Assembly (NCBI GenBank): GCA_016787225.1
Contig: JAEUUY010000006.1
Coordinates: forward strand, 1-64,000
Direction: 5' to 3'
Length of the DNA: 64,000 nt
DNA from: Chitinophagales bacterium
Lineage (GTDB): Bacteria > Bacteroidota > Bacteroidia > Chitinophagales > JADJOU01
The notes below the pieces were generated by a model. That model was not told the DNA's origin and made no database searches. It worked only from the letters and a program-made list of their open reading frames with translations. Each line of letters starts with the position of its first letter. Positions within the stretch are counted from its first letter, which is position 1. Below are positions 27,661 through 35,678 of this stretch, in pieces. Position numbers and translations under genes: made by a program.

Positions 27661-29229
27661 ATGGAGGATAATTATTTAATCATAAGAGAATATGAAGAGA
27701 GGATAAATGACTCTAAATCCTCCGTCCATGTGAATTTTATCGAATTTAAGCATTCGAATGGATTATACTATTTCGCCTTGACAAAAGGGGATAAAGTAAT
27801 CCTAAGAAGCGAAGGCTACAAAACTGAATCATCGAGAGATCAGGGAATTCATTCCGTTATAAAAAATTGTGGTGACAAAAATAACTATCGCACAGAGTCG
27901 GCTCATGGTGCCCACTTTCTCATATTGCTAGCAGGAAATCATAAAGAAATAGCAAGAAGCTATCCTATGAAGGAGGAGATAGAGACATTCATAACCTTGA
28001 ATAGTATAACTTCAAATACTGGTGATACAAATCAAAATGTCATAGAAGATCATCTAACAATAGCTGAGGAAAAGGTCGTCACACCAGTTGCCCCAGAATT
28101 AGAAATTATAGAAGAGCCTAGTGTAGAAGAAGACAAACCGAGTGAGCTGGAACACAATGAGACTAAAATAGATGTTGATCCACCAGCTCCACAAGACAAG
28201 GTAGAAGAACCTACAAAAATTATAAGTTCTCCTTTACTTGAATCTTTTCAGAAAGAAATTACAAGCTCTGAGACCAAGGAGGTATTCGAGAAAAAAGAGA
28301 TAAAGCCAGAATTAGATGATTTTGAAATCGAAGAGGATATTATCTACGAAGCCGAACAAATCAATAACGAAGTTCAACTAAATTCCGAAGAGTCTAAAGA
28401 AACTACAGAAGAAAATAAAACTATTGATGACTATGTTGAAATAAAAAACATACCTAATACTCATTCTAGCGAAATCAATTCTGAGCCTAAGAGCGAGCTT
28501 GGAAGAATACTAGCTGAGGAAGAAAAATCAAGCAAAGGAAGTCTGAAATGGCTGGGCTGGCTAATCTTACTAATTCTTACTGGAGCATTAATATGGTGGC
28601 TGACCCAAATGAAAGGTTGTGACACCATAAAGTCATTGACAGGATTAAATAATTCTAAGGATTCGATAGCAAGCGCATCAATCGACAAAATAAAATCTGT
28701 AGATTCACTCTCCGTTGACCAAGCCTCTATAGAGGCAAAAGCCACCTGGGAAAAGACCCTAGGAGGAATGGTATCTATTCGCCTACCCGATGGCTCCCTC
28801 ATCAATGTTCCTGAGAATGGCACAGAGCGCAAATTAGTGGAATATTTAGAAGCAAAATGCGGAACGAGTGAACTCAAAAAAACTTGGTTTGATATGGATA
28901 GAATTTTATTCAAGTCGGGTACAAATCAACTAAAAGAAATTTCTGATGAACAAATTACCTTGATTGCTAAGATATTTAAATCCTATCCTAAGAAGAAGTT
29001 TAAAATAGGAGGCTACACAGACAACGTCGGTGACCCTGAAGCAAACATTCGATTATCTGCCATTCGTGCGGAAGCAGCTACTAGAGCTATTATAGCTAAA
29101 GGAATAGATTCAGCACGCTTGCGCTATGAAGGATATGGACAAGAACACCCTATCTGCCCAGAGAATAATACCGAAGAATGCAGAGCTAAAAATAGACGAG
29201 TAGCAATACGCGTCGATTTTTGTGAGTAA
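27661..29229 (+). CDS. YegP/DUF1508-like repeats fused through a membrane helix to an OmpA domain
   Basis: A 522-aa protein. Residues ~20-115 contain two short YegP/DUF1508-like units (GLYYFALTKGDKVILRSEGY and AHFLILLAGNHKEIARSYP). An acidic low-complexity linker of about 170 residues leads to one membrane helix (WLGWLILLILTGALIWWL, around residue 300). The C-terminal OmpA-like domain carries ILFKSGTNQL, GGYTDNVGDPEANIRLSAIR and KNRRVAIRV. There is no N-terminal signal peptide, so the predicted topology is YegP units in the cytoplasm and a peptidoglycan-binding OmpA domain in the periplasm. The function is unknown. The 3' end converges on the VIT-domain gene with only 5 bp between the stops. 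Confidence 0.8.
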   Translation: MEDNYLIIREYEERINDSKSSVHVNFIEFKHSNGLYYFALTKGDKVILRSEGYKTESSRDQGIHSVIKNCGDKNNYRTESAHGAHFLILLAGNHKEIARSYPMKEEIETFITLNSITSNTGDTNQNVIEDHLTIAEEKVVTPVAPELEIIEEPSVEEDKPSELEHNETKIDVDPPAPQDKVEEPTKIISSPLLESFQKEITSSETKEVFEKKEIKPELDDFEIEEDIIYEAEQINNEVQLNSEESKETTEENKTIDDYVEIKNIPNTHSSEINSEPKSELGRILAEEEKSSKGSLKWLGWLILLILTGALIWWLTQMKGCDTIKSLTGLNNSKDSIASASIDKIKSVDSLSVDQASIEAKATWEKTLGGMVSIRLPDGSLINVPENGTERKLVEYLEAKCGTSELKKTWFDMDRILFKSGTNQLKEISDEQITLIAKIFKSYPKKKFKIGGYTDNVGDPEANIRLSAIRAEAATRAIIAKGIDSARLRYEGYGQEHPICPENNTEECRAKNRRVAIRVDFCE

Positions 29230-29234
29230 AGCAA

Positions 29235-30749
29235 TTACTCTTTCAAGACTTTTATTGTGTGCATTTTTGACTTTTCTTCTATGATAAGCCAATAAATGCC
29301 GCTCTTCATTTTCAATTCCTCACTATTGAACTCCAAGGTCTTGGTCCCTTTTTCAAATTCTTGTGAATAGACCAATCTACCGCTGATATCAATAATTCGT
29401 AAAGAAATAATAGGCGTTTCACTCTCAACCTTAAAATCCTTTATAATTGGATTGGGATAGACAGAAATAGCCTCCTTATCTGCGGAAACAATTCCTGAGC
29501 GCACACGACCACCATTGGATATCATATCATTTCCCTTTGTACTCGTAACCGTATCGCCATCTTCAAGCGCTAAAAAGGCTGTTTGATTATTCAAAACTCT
29601 ATACTTAAGACTAATTTCTTTTGTTTCATCATTGGTTACATTCTGGCTAAACATATGAGCCCAGTTTTGATATAGGAACTCGCCGGTTCTGTTAGATTTT
29701 AGTGTATCGGATAATGTAAAAATAGTGGAACCTATTTTATACTTGAGCTCTATTGGTTTTTCAAAATCCATTTCTCCTACAAAGCTGCCACACTCATTAT
29801 ACAAGCTATTTGGTATCAAAAGACCCTTAGATGTATTGTAGTTTTGATAGACAAAACCTCCTGTCCTTAATGGGATTTTCACACCAAAAGAACTAATTGA
29901 TTTTGTCAAATTTGTTAATTGTTTAGTCGATAATCGCAAATCATAGAAGCACTCATCTGCAGTTAATTTTTGATGATAAAATGAAAAGGGCTCCTTCGCA
30001 TTTTCATTGAAATATTCAAGGTAAAAACTTGGATTAGTCACCCACTGATTATTTTGGAGTCGAAAAGTTACACTGGTGCTATTTTCATTTATTATACTGC
30101 CAGTAAGCGGGAAAACGAGGTGCTTAAATTTGACATTTGATTTATGATGAACTATCAAACTTGTGGTAGAACTAGCACTCGTCAATTTGAGTATATCCGT
30201 AGGCAACTCTATAAACTCTCGTCCATTATCTTCCACTTTGAAGGGAATACTATAGGCTATTTTTACTTTTCTAGGAAATACGGTAGATATAGGGAATATT
30301 TTGAGAGAATATTGATTGTCCCAGTTCTTTTGCAAGATGGAAGGATCTATTTTACGATTCACAATGGAATCATAAACCCTATTAGCTTCTCCTCTAGGAA
30401 GTATTTTAGCTCGGATGATAGTAGTGGCATTGAGCCATAAATAAGAATCATAGAAGAAAGCCTCCGGAGCTAGCTTAAAATTTAATCGTGCTTCTAATAG
30501 ATTATCCTTGTAGGTAGGTAGATTTCTCCTGTAGTTATTAAAATGTAAATTCACAGAGTCCACATAAACTGTAAAAGTTAATTCTACCTGAGCACGGTGT
30601 CCATCGGGTATTATCTCAATTTCCGTATTATCGATTATACCTTTATGAATCGCCCAGCTGCCTTGTGTAGGCAAGATAGCTAAGTCAGAAAATTGAGCCT
30701 GTAAAAAAATAAATGTCGCTGAGAAAACCAGAGTTAAAAACTTTTTCAT
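29235..30749 (-). CDS. VIT-like domain protein with T9SS type A sorting domain
   Basis: This 504-aa protein has a signal peptide (FLTLVFSATFIFLQAQ). Residues ~45-190 look like a VIT (vault/inter-alpha-trypsin) domain: INDs such as IIRAKILPRGEANRVYDSI, NRKIDPSILQKNWDNQYSL and FPISTVFPRKVKIAYSI fit the family pattern of an exposed turn, a YxxI segment and a P-I-P strand. No von Willebrand A domain follows. The C-terminus is a classical type A sorting domain (SVYPNPIIKDFKVES; RIIDISGRLVYSQEF; SGIYWLIIE; TIKVLKE), so it should be exported by T9SS and cleaved or attached at the surface. The function is unknown. Confidence 0.8.
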   Translation of the reverse strand: MKKFLTLVFSATFIFLQAQFSDLAILPTQGSWAIHKGIIDNTEIEIIPDGHRAQVELTFTVYVDSVNLHFNNYRRNLPTYKDNLLEARLNFKLAPEAFFYDSYLWLNATTIIRAKILPRGEANRVYDSIVNRKIDPSILQKNWDNQYSLKIFPISTVFPRKVKIAYSIPFKVEDNGREFIELPTDILKLTSASSTTSLIVHHKSNVKFKHLVFPLTGSIINENSTSVTFRLQNNQWVTNPSFYLEYFNENAKEPFSFYHQKLTADECFYDLRLSTKQLTNLTKSISSFGVKIPLRTGGFVYQNYNTSKGLLIPNSLYNECGSFVGEMDFEKPIELKYKIGSTIFTLSDTLKSNRTGEFLYQNWAHMFSQNVTNDETKEISLKYRVLNNQTAFLALEDGDTVTSTKGNDMISNGGRVRSGIVSADKEAISVYPNPIIKDFKVESETPIISLRIIDISGRLVYSQEFEKGTKTLEFNSEELKMKSGIYWLIIEEKSKMHTIKVLKE

Positions 30750-30885
30750 AATTTATTAATTTAAAGATGAACAATATGCCTATTTGCAAACTAGACAAAA
30801 AAACTAGTACAAAAATAATTCAAGAAATAAACTTGGTTGTTGCAATCTGTTATAAAAAATTTGCAAAAAATGATATAGTTGAGAC

Positions 30886-31443
30886 CTACTTTAACATATC
30901 TCGAATAGAGCTATCCCCAATTTTGACATCGGAGAGTCGTCCTACTCCGTTTTTTACATATACTAGGGCATAGGTCGTGTGAATAGTATCCAATTGTCGC
31001 TCACGATAAATTTTTTCTGCCGCATAGGCTTTGGATTCTTCCATATAGTATTTATCGAATGGGAAAACAAGATTGGCTTTATTTTCATTCCCTACAGTCA
31101 CGATATAGCTTATAGTAAGATAGAGATAGTCTTTGTTTTCTGGCTTAGATTTTTGCAATGAACGAATACTTGCAAATCCATTCACATTTTCTAAAATACC
31201 GTATGCTTTATCTCCTTGGGACCAAATACTGTCATTGGCTATATTACAGATATTGTCTTTAAAATTTAAAGTGATATACTTTCCTCGAAATGGGTCATTC
31301 GGGTCTATAGGTGCCGTTCTAAACCTATAAGGGGTGCCTTTAGCCAATATACTTTCACTTTCCCAAACCATAGAAAAAGGAACATATAATTGAGCGAAAG
31401 CCATCAGTGTGAAAGCAAGTATTAGAAACTTCTTTTTATCCAT
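30886..31443 (-). CDS. GDYXXLXY-family protein
   Basis: This 185-aa protein has an N-terminal hydrophobic helix (FLILAFTLMAFAQLYVPFSM) and a periplasmic domain with the family block DPNDPFRGKYITLNF. The usual GDYxxLxY reads GKYITLNF here. Family members sit next to DUF2157 membrane proteins, as here, where the start overlaps the DUF2157 stop by 8 bp (ATGGATAA). The pair probably forms one membrane unit of unknown function. Confidence 0.8.
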   Translation of the reverse strand: MDKKKFLILAFTLMAFAQLYVPFSMVWESESILAKGTPYRFRTAPIDPNDPFRGKYITLNFKDNICNIANDSIWSQGDKAYGILENVNGFASIRSLQKSKPENKDYLYLTISYIVTVGNENKANLVFPFDKYYMEESKAYAAEKIYRERQLDTIHTTYALVYVKNGVGRLSDVKIGDSSIRDMLK

Positions 31444-32725
31444 CTTCCCTTCGTTTCTTTATCATCCAAAAATTCGTAGCAAAAAAACCAAGCCCTAGAC
31501 TGACGAAAATTAGACCGCGCCATACAAAACTAATATCGGTATCAAAAAATCTGCATGCGACTAGGATGGTGATAATTATGAGTCCATAATTTAGCACCCC
31601 TAGGTGATTCATATTCGCACCTTGCCTTATAGTCAATACACCTATACTAAGAATAAGAATATTGATTAAAATTTGTGCTAATTGTGGGAAAAATTGTCCT
31701 ATTATAAATATGAAGCTATATACTATGAATACTGGCATTATAGGCTGTAAATTATCTCGCCATTGGGATCTCCTATCATTAAAGTAATAATAGTAAACTA
31801 GAATAGCGCTCACAAAAAATAAAAGTGCAAAATAAAATGTTTCTGTTTGAAATATCGAAGCACTCCATATAACTTCTCGCATAGTCCTCCAAAAATCTTG
31901 AAAACTAGCTATAAATAAGGTGACCATGGTAGCCATAGAGCCATACAGAATAAAACCATTCGATAAATGACCCTGTTGTGAAGACTTATAGGTATACCCC
32001 AACCCATAGAAGCATGAAAACAAGGCAATGAATGTAATACTTAATAAATGAGGGAATTCGCCAGCTAGTGAACCTACACCACAAGACAAACTAATTGAAA
32101 TGAGAAAGCTATGAAAGTTTATGAAATTAGTTTCTTTTCTATTCTTAAAGAGAAAAAATAAATGAGGGACTATGGCTAAAAACAGCAACCAATATAAAAA
32201 GTTAAACTGTCTACCATGCGTCCAAGAATTACTTTCAAATAGAAAATAAGTAATCAAAAGAATATATAACAAAGATGCTATATGAGATCTAGCAATATAA
32301 ACTATAGGCAACACAAGCAGACTCCAAGTCAATAAAAAATCACCTAAATCTCCTTCAATATTATATATCTGACTAATAAGTGAGATGCAAGCACCAATAG
32401 CGAAAATCAAAAAACAGGCGCTAGCTTCTCGCCAGGATGTACTCTCCTTTTTTCTAAAAATAGAATACCCAGTGGCCACCTGACCTAGGACTAGTGGAAT
32501 AAAAGCAAGAAAAGTTTTAACTCCTCGAGCTAGATCATCCCAGTTATGCGCTATAATTAAGATAACACCTAGTCCTACTAATAATGCTCCTAAAATACCA
32601 AATACAACAACCAGTCTGTTTGGGGAAGATATTTCTTTTTGCTTGTAATAATTGGAGATAGCATCTGCTATCTCTGGACTTATTACGTTTGCCTTTAATA
32701 ATTCTTCAATATCTCGTTTCACCAC
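31436..32725 (-). CDS. DUF2157 membrane protein
   Basis: A 429-aa multi-pass membrane protein. A short cytosolic N-terminal helix (KRDIEELLKANVISPEIADAI) is followed by the DUF2157 membrane block (FGILGALLVGLGVILIIAHNWDDL; GVKTFLAFIPLVLGQV) and roughly ten further helices. The function is unknown. It lies between uppS (6 nt upstream) and the overlapping GDYXXLXY gene, all on the minus strand, which suggests an operon. Confidence 0.82.
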   Translation of the reverse strand: MVKRDIEELLKANVISPEIADAISNYYKQKEISSPNRLVVVFGILGALLVGLGVILIIAHNWDDLARGVKTFLAFIPLVLGQVATGYSIFRKKESTSWREASACFLIFAIGACISLISQIYNIEGDLGDFLLTWSLLVLPIVYIARSHIASLLYILLITYFLFESNSWTHGRQFNFLYWLLFLAIVPHLFFLFKNRKETNFINFHSFLISISLSCGVGSLAGEFPHLLSITFIALFSCFYGLGYTYKSSQQGHLSNGFILYGSMATMVTLFIASFQDFWRTMREVIWSASIFQTETFYFALLFFVSAILVYYYYFNDRRSQWRDNLQPIMPVFIVYSFIFIIGQFFPQLAQILINILILSIGVLTIRQGANMNHLGVLNYGLIIITILVACRFFDTDISFVWRGLIFVSLGLGFFATNFWMIKKRREDG

Positions 32726-32731
32726 TAAAAA

Positions 32732-33469
32732 TTACTGGACCTGGGCACTAGTTTTACCGAAGCGACGCTCTCTCTGCTGAAAATCTCTAACACATTCCCA
32801 CAAATGTTCTCGCTTAAACTCTGGCCAGAAAATAGGTAAAAAGAAAAACTCCGCATAAGCTAATTGCCAGGTGAGAAAATTAGATACTCTCATCTCATTT
32901 GAGGTGCGAATCATAATCTCTGGATCTGGAAAACTACATGTGTAAAGGTTATCTGTTATGCATGTCTCGTCGATATTTTCAATCTTTAAATCACCTTTTA
33001 AAACTCTGTTCGCAATAGACTGAACTGCTTGAGTTATCTCTTTTTTTGATCCATAGTTCAATGCTAAGATTAAAGTCAATTCCTTACAGTGAGCTGTATC
33101 TTTTTTAGCTTGAAGTAAATGCTGATAAGAAACATGAGGTAGCTCATCTATGGCACCGATTGTTTCTAATCGAATATCATTCTTCAGTAGCTCTGGTGTC
33201 TCTCCGACTATAGCCTCTACGAGCAGATTCATCAAAAAATCAACTTCTTCCTTCGGTCTATTCCAGTTTTCCGTAGAAAACGCATAAAGTGTGAGATACT
33301 TCACCCCAATTTCCATACATCCCTTGATAGCTTCTCGTACAGACTCCACTCCATTTTGATGCCCAAAAGTTCTATCCTTACCTTGACTCTGTGCCCACCT
33401 GCCATTTCCGTCCATGATGATGGCTATATGTTGTGGTAGTTTTGATTTATCTATATCGTTGGTTATCAT
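32732..33469 (-). CDS. uppS: Isoprenyl transferase (undecaprenyl diphosphate synthase)
   Basis: The start is taken at the ATG at 33469 (MITNDIDKSKLPQHIAIIMDGNG..., 245 aa). A longer in-frame ATG at 33532 would add 21 unrelated residues and place the -7 box at 33490-33497 inside the gene. The family motif IMDGNGRWA with its catalytic Asp is present, as are LTLYAFSTENWNRP, LNYGSKKEI and RTSNEMRVSNFLTWQLAYAE. It condenses isopentenyl diphosphate with farnesyl diphosphate to make the C55 lipid carrier for peptidoglycan. It is divergent from the S41 protease gene. Confidence 0.95.
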   Translation of the reverse strand: MITNDIDKSKLPQHIAIIMDGNGRWAQSQGKDRTFGHQNGVESVREAIKGCMEIGVKYLTLYAFSTENWNRPKEEVDFLMNLLVEAIVGETPELLKNDIRLETIGAIDELPHVSYQHLLQAKKDTAHCKELTLILALNYGSKKEITQAVQSIANRVLKGDLKIENIDETCITDNLYTCSFPDPEIMIRTSNEMRVSNFLTWQLAYAEFFFLPIFWPEFKREHLWECVRDFQQRERRFGKTSAQVQ

Positions 33470-33489
33470 TTCTATTCGATGGAATAAGG

Positions 33490-33497
33490 CAAAGTTA
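33490..33497 (-). promoter_or_regulatory. -7 box for uppS, which decides its start
   Basis: On the minus strand TAACTTTG matches TAnnTTTG and lies 21-28 nt upstream of the ATG at 33469. It is incompatible with the longer ATG at 33532. The -33 match is weak. Confidence 0.45.
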
Positions 33498-33550
33498 AAA
33501 GTTTTGAGATTAAAAAGAATTAATTTAATCAACCATAGTCAACATTCTTC

Positions 33551-33558
33551 TATTTTTG
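33551..33558 (+). promoter_or_regulatory. -7 box for the S41 protease operon
   Basis: TATTTTTG matches TAnnTTTG and ends 29 nt before the ATG at 33588. A -33 element is not clear. Confidence 0.4.
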
Positions 33559-33587
33559 TAGTTATCGTAAAAATGATTGTAACTAAG

Positions 33588-35249
33588 ATGAAAAAACTAA
33601 AAATGGGATTAGCTGGAGTGTTCTTTACATTCGCTGCCTTATTTGCCATCTCTTTTAAAGATGTAGACTATTTCGAGATATCTAAAAATATTGACATTTT
33701 CGTTTCACTTTTCAAGGAGCTCAATATTCACTATGTAGATAAAGTAGAGCCTAGCCACGCTATAAGAGTAGCGATTGATGCTATGCTCAAAGACCTAGAC
33801 CCTTACACGGAATATTATTCAGAAGCCGAAACAGAGGATTTTCGAATTCAGACCACGGGAAAATACGGTGGTATAGGTAGTCTTATCTCTCAGCGGGACG
33901 AATTTGTTATTATAGACGAACCCTACGAAGGCATGCCTGCACATTTGGCTGGCTTAATACCCGGTGATCGAATTCTAGAAATCGATGGAAAGTCTATGAA
34001 AGGAAAAAAAACTGATGATGTAAGTAAGCTTCTCAAAGGACAGGCGGGATCTTCGTTCAAACTCACTTATGAAAGACTTCAAGCAGATGGCACCTATAAA
34101 AAAATGACTACGGAAATCACCCGTAAAGAAATAAAACTCAAAAACGTACCGTATGCAGGTATGATTTCTAATGATATTGGGTATATAAAATTGGAGAGTT
34201 TTATGGAAAATGCTGGTAATGATGTCCGTACTGAGTTTTTAAAACTTAAGGAAGCTAATAAAAACATGAAAGGTCTTGTGCTAGATTTACGAGGAAATCC
34301 TGGAGGACTTCTCCATGAGGCTGTAGATTTATCTAATATATTTATTGATCAAAATAATGAAATCGTCAGCACAAAAGGAAAAATTCAAGAGATGCAGTCG
34401 ACCCACAGAACCAAGCGAAGAGCAGATGATGCTAATATTCCGCTTATTGTGCTTACGAATGGTGGATCTGCATCTGCTTCGGAAATCGTGGCTGGTGCAG
34501 TTCAAGACTATGATAGAGGAGTAATTTTAGGTGGGAAAACATTTGGCAAAGGACTCGTTCAAAATACGCGACCATTGCCCTATAACACGCAAATGAAAGT
34601 AACTACAGCTAAATACTATATCCCTTCAGGAAGATGTATACAAGCAATAAATTATGCTGAAAAAAACCCAGATGGCTCTGTTAAAAAAATTCCCGACTCT
34701 CTAAAGATTCCATTTAAAACGAAAGCTGGTAGAGTAGTATATGATGGGGGAGGCATAGATCCCGATGTAAAGACTAAAAAAGAATACCTAGCTCCTATTA
34801 TTTTCTATTTGATGGCAAAAGGCGTTACTGCAGATTTTGCAAATCAATATGTAGCAAAAAACCCAAAGCCAAATTCGCCTAAAACATTTAGACTGCCCGA
34901 TGCAGAATATGAGAAATTTATACAATATGCAAAGTCTAAAAACTTTAACTATGATTCCGAGGTGGACAGGGAACTAGCTAACCTCAAAGAAAAAGCAGAA
35001 GGAGAAAAGCTCATGCCTAGTATTCAAAAAGCCTATGACGAGCTAGCAGCCAAGGTTAAGGAAGCAAAAAATAATGAGTTTATGACACACAAAAAAGATA
35101 TTCATGAGTATCTGGAAGGTGAAATTGTGAGAAGATACTTTTTCCGCAAAGGAGTTGTAGAGCATGATTTCGAGCATGATGAAGATATCAAAGAAGCTCT
35201 CAAGTTATTTGCCAACCCCTCAGAGTATAATAAATTACTTAAAAAATAA
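33588..35249 (+). CDS. S41 family carboxy-terminal processing protease (CtpA-like)
   Basis: The start is taken at the ATG at 33588 (MKKLKMGLAGVFFTFAALFA, a signal/anchor helix; 553 aa). The frame is open further upstream, but that part runs through the uppS promoter. An N-terminal helical region (AIDAMLKDLDPYTEYYS) precedes a PDZ domain (EGMPAHLAGLIPGDRILEIDG) and the S41 protease core (LDLRGNPGGLLHEAVDLSNIF; TNGGSASASEIVAGA with the catalytic Ser; DRGVILGGKTFGKGLVQ with the catalytic Lys). It is likely periplasmic and processes or degrades envelope proteins. DoxX, korA, M28 and mscL genes follow closely on the same strand. Confidence 0.93.
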   Translation: MKKLKMGLAGVFFTFAALFAISFKDVDYFEISKNIDIFVSLFKELNIHYVDKVEPSHAIRVAIDAMLKDLDPYTEYYSEAETEDFRIQTTGKYGGIGSLISQRDEFVIIDEPYEGMPAHLAGLIPGDRILEIDGKSMKGKKTDDVSKLLKGQAGSSFKLTYERLQADGTYKKMTTEITRKEIKLKNVPYAGMISNDIGYIKLESFMENAGNDVRTEFLKLKEANKNMKGLVLDLRGNPGGLLHEAVDLSNIFIDQNNEIVSTKGKIQEMQSTHRTKRRADDANIPLIVLTNGGSASASEIVAGAVQDYDRGVILGGKTFGKGLVQNTRPLPYNTQMKVTTAKYYIPSGRCIQAINYAEKNPDGSVKKIPDSLKIPFKTKAGRVVYDGGGIDPDVKTKKEYLAPIIFYLMAKGVTADFANQYVAKNPKPNSPKTFRLPDAEYEKFIQYAKSKNFNYDSEVDRELANLKEKAEGEKLMPSIQKAYDELAAKVKEAKNNEFMTHKKDIHEYLEGEIVRRYFFRKGVVEHDFEHDEDIKEALKLFANPSEYNKLLKK

Positions 35250-35253
35250 TGAT

Positions 35254-35670
35254 ATGAACTTATCTCCTACACCCATTATTTTAGGGCTATTAAGCCTATT
35301 TTTTGTCATCACTTTTTTACAATCAGGAATAGATAAACTTGTCAATCGAAATGGAAATTTATCTTGGTTTCAGTCGGCTTTTGAAAACACAGTTCTTAAG
35401 CCCATCATCACTCCACTTTTTTATTGGATAACACTTCAAGAATTATTCGTTGCTGGTTGGATGTTAGTCGCAACTTACTGTTATTTGTTTTGTGAATGCT
35501 ATTGCTGTGTGTTTACAGAATGGGGCTTTGTCTTGTGTTTAGCTCTTTTAATCCAGCTGTTTAGCGGACAACGCATAGCAAAAGACTATGTCGGGGCATC
35601 TGGAATTATTCCTTATATCTTAACAGCCTTGGTTGCCATCGGGCTATTCTCTAGTTGTTGTTGTTGCTAA
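35254..35670 (+). CDS. DoxX-like small membrane protein, unusually Cys-rich
   Basis: The ATG at 35254 (MNLSPTPIILGLLSLFFV) lies 4 nt after the S41 stop and is preferred over an earlier in-frame ATG inside the S41 gene. The product is 138 aa with about four membrane helices and a DoxX-like first half (FFVITFLQSGIDKLVNRNG). It has a Cys cluster in YCYLFCECYCCVF and ends in SSCCCC. The role is unknown; some DoxX relatives take part in redox or membrane-stress functions, but this is weak evidence. It lies tightly between the S41 and korA genes. Confidence 0.75.
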   Translation: MNLSPTPIILGLLSLFFVITFLQSGIDKLVNRNGNLSWFQSAFENTVLKPIITPLFYWITLQELFVAGWMLVATYCYLFCECYCCVFTEWGFVLCLALLIQLFSGQRIAKDYVGASGIIPYILTALVAIGLFSSCCCC

Positions 35671-35678
35671 ACTAGTCG

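Noticed and set aside
33414-33587. Upstream extension of the S41 protease frame
   Set aside because: It overlaps uppS and both promoters, and the extra residues show no signal peptide or family similarity.
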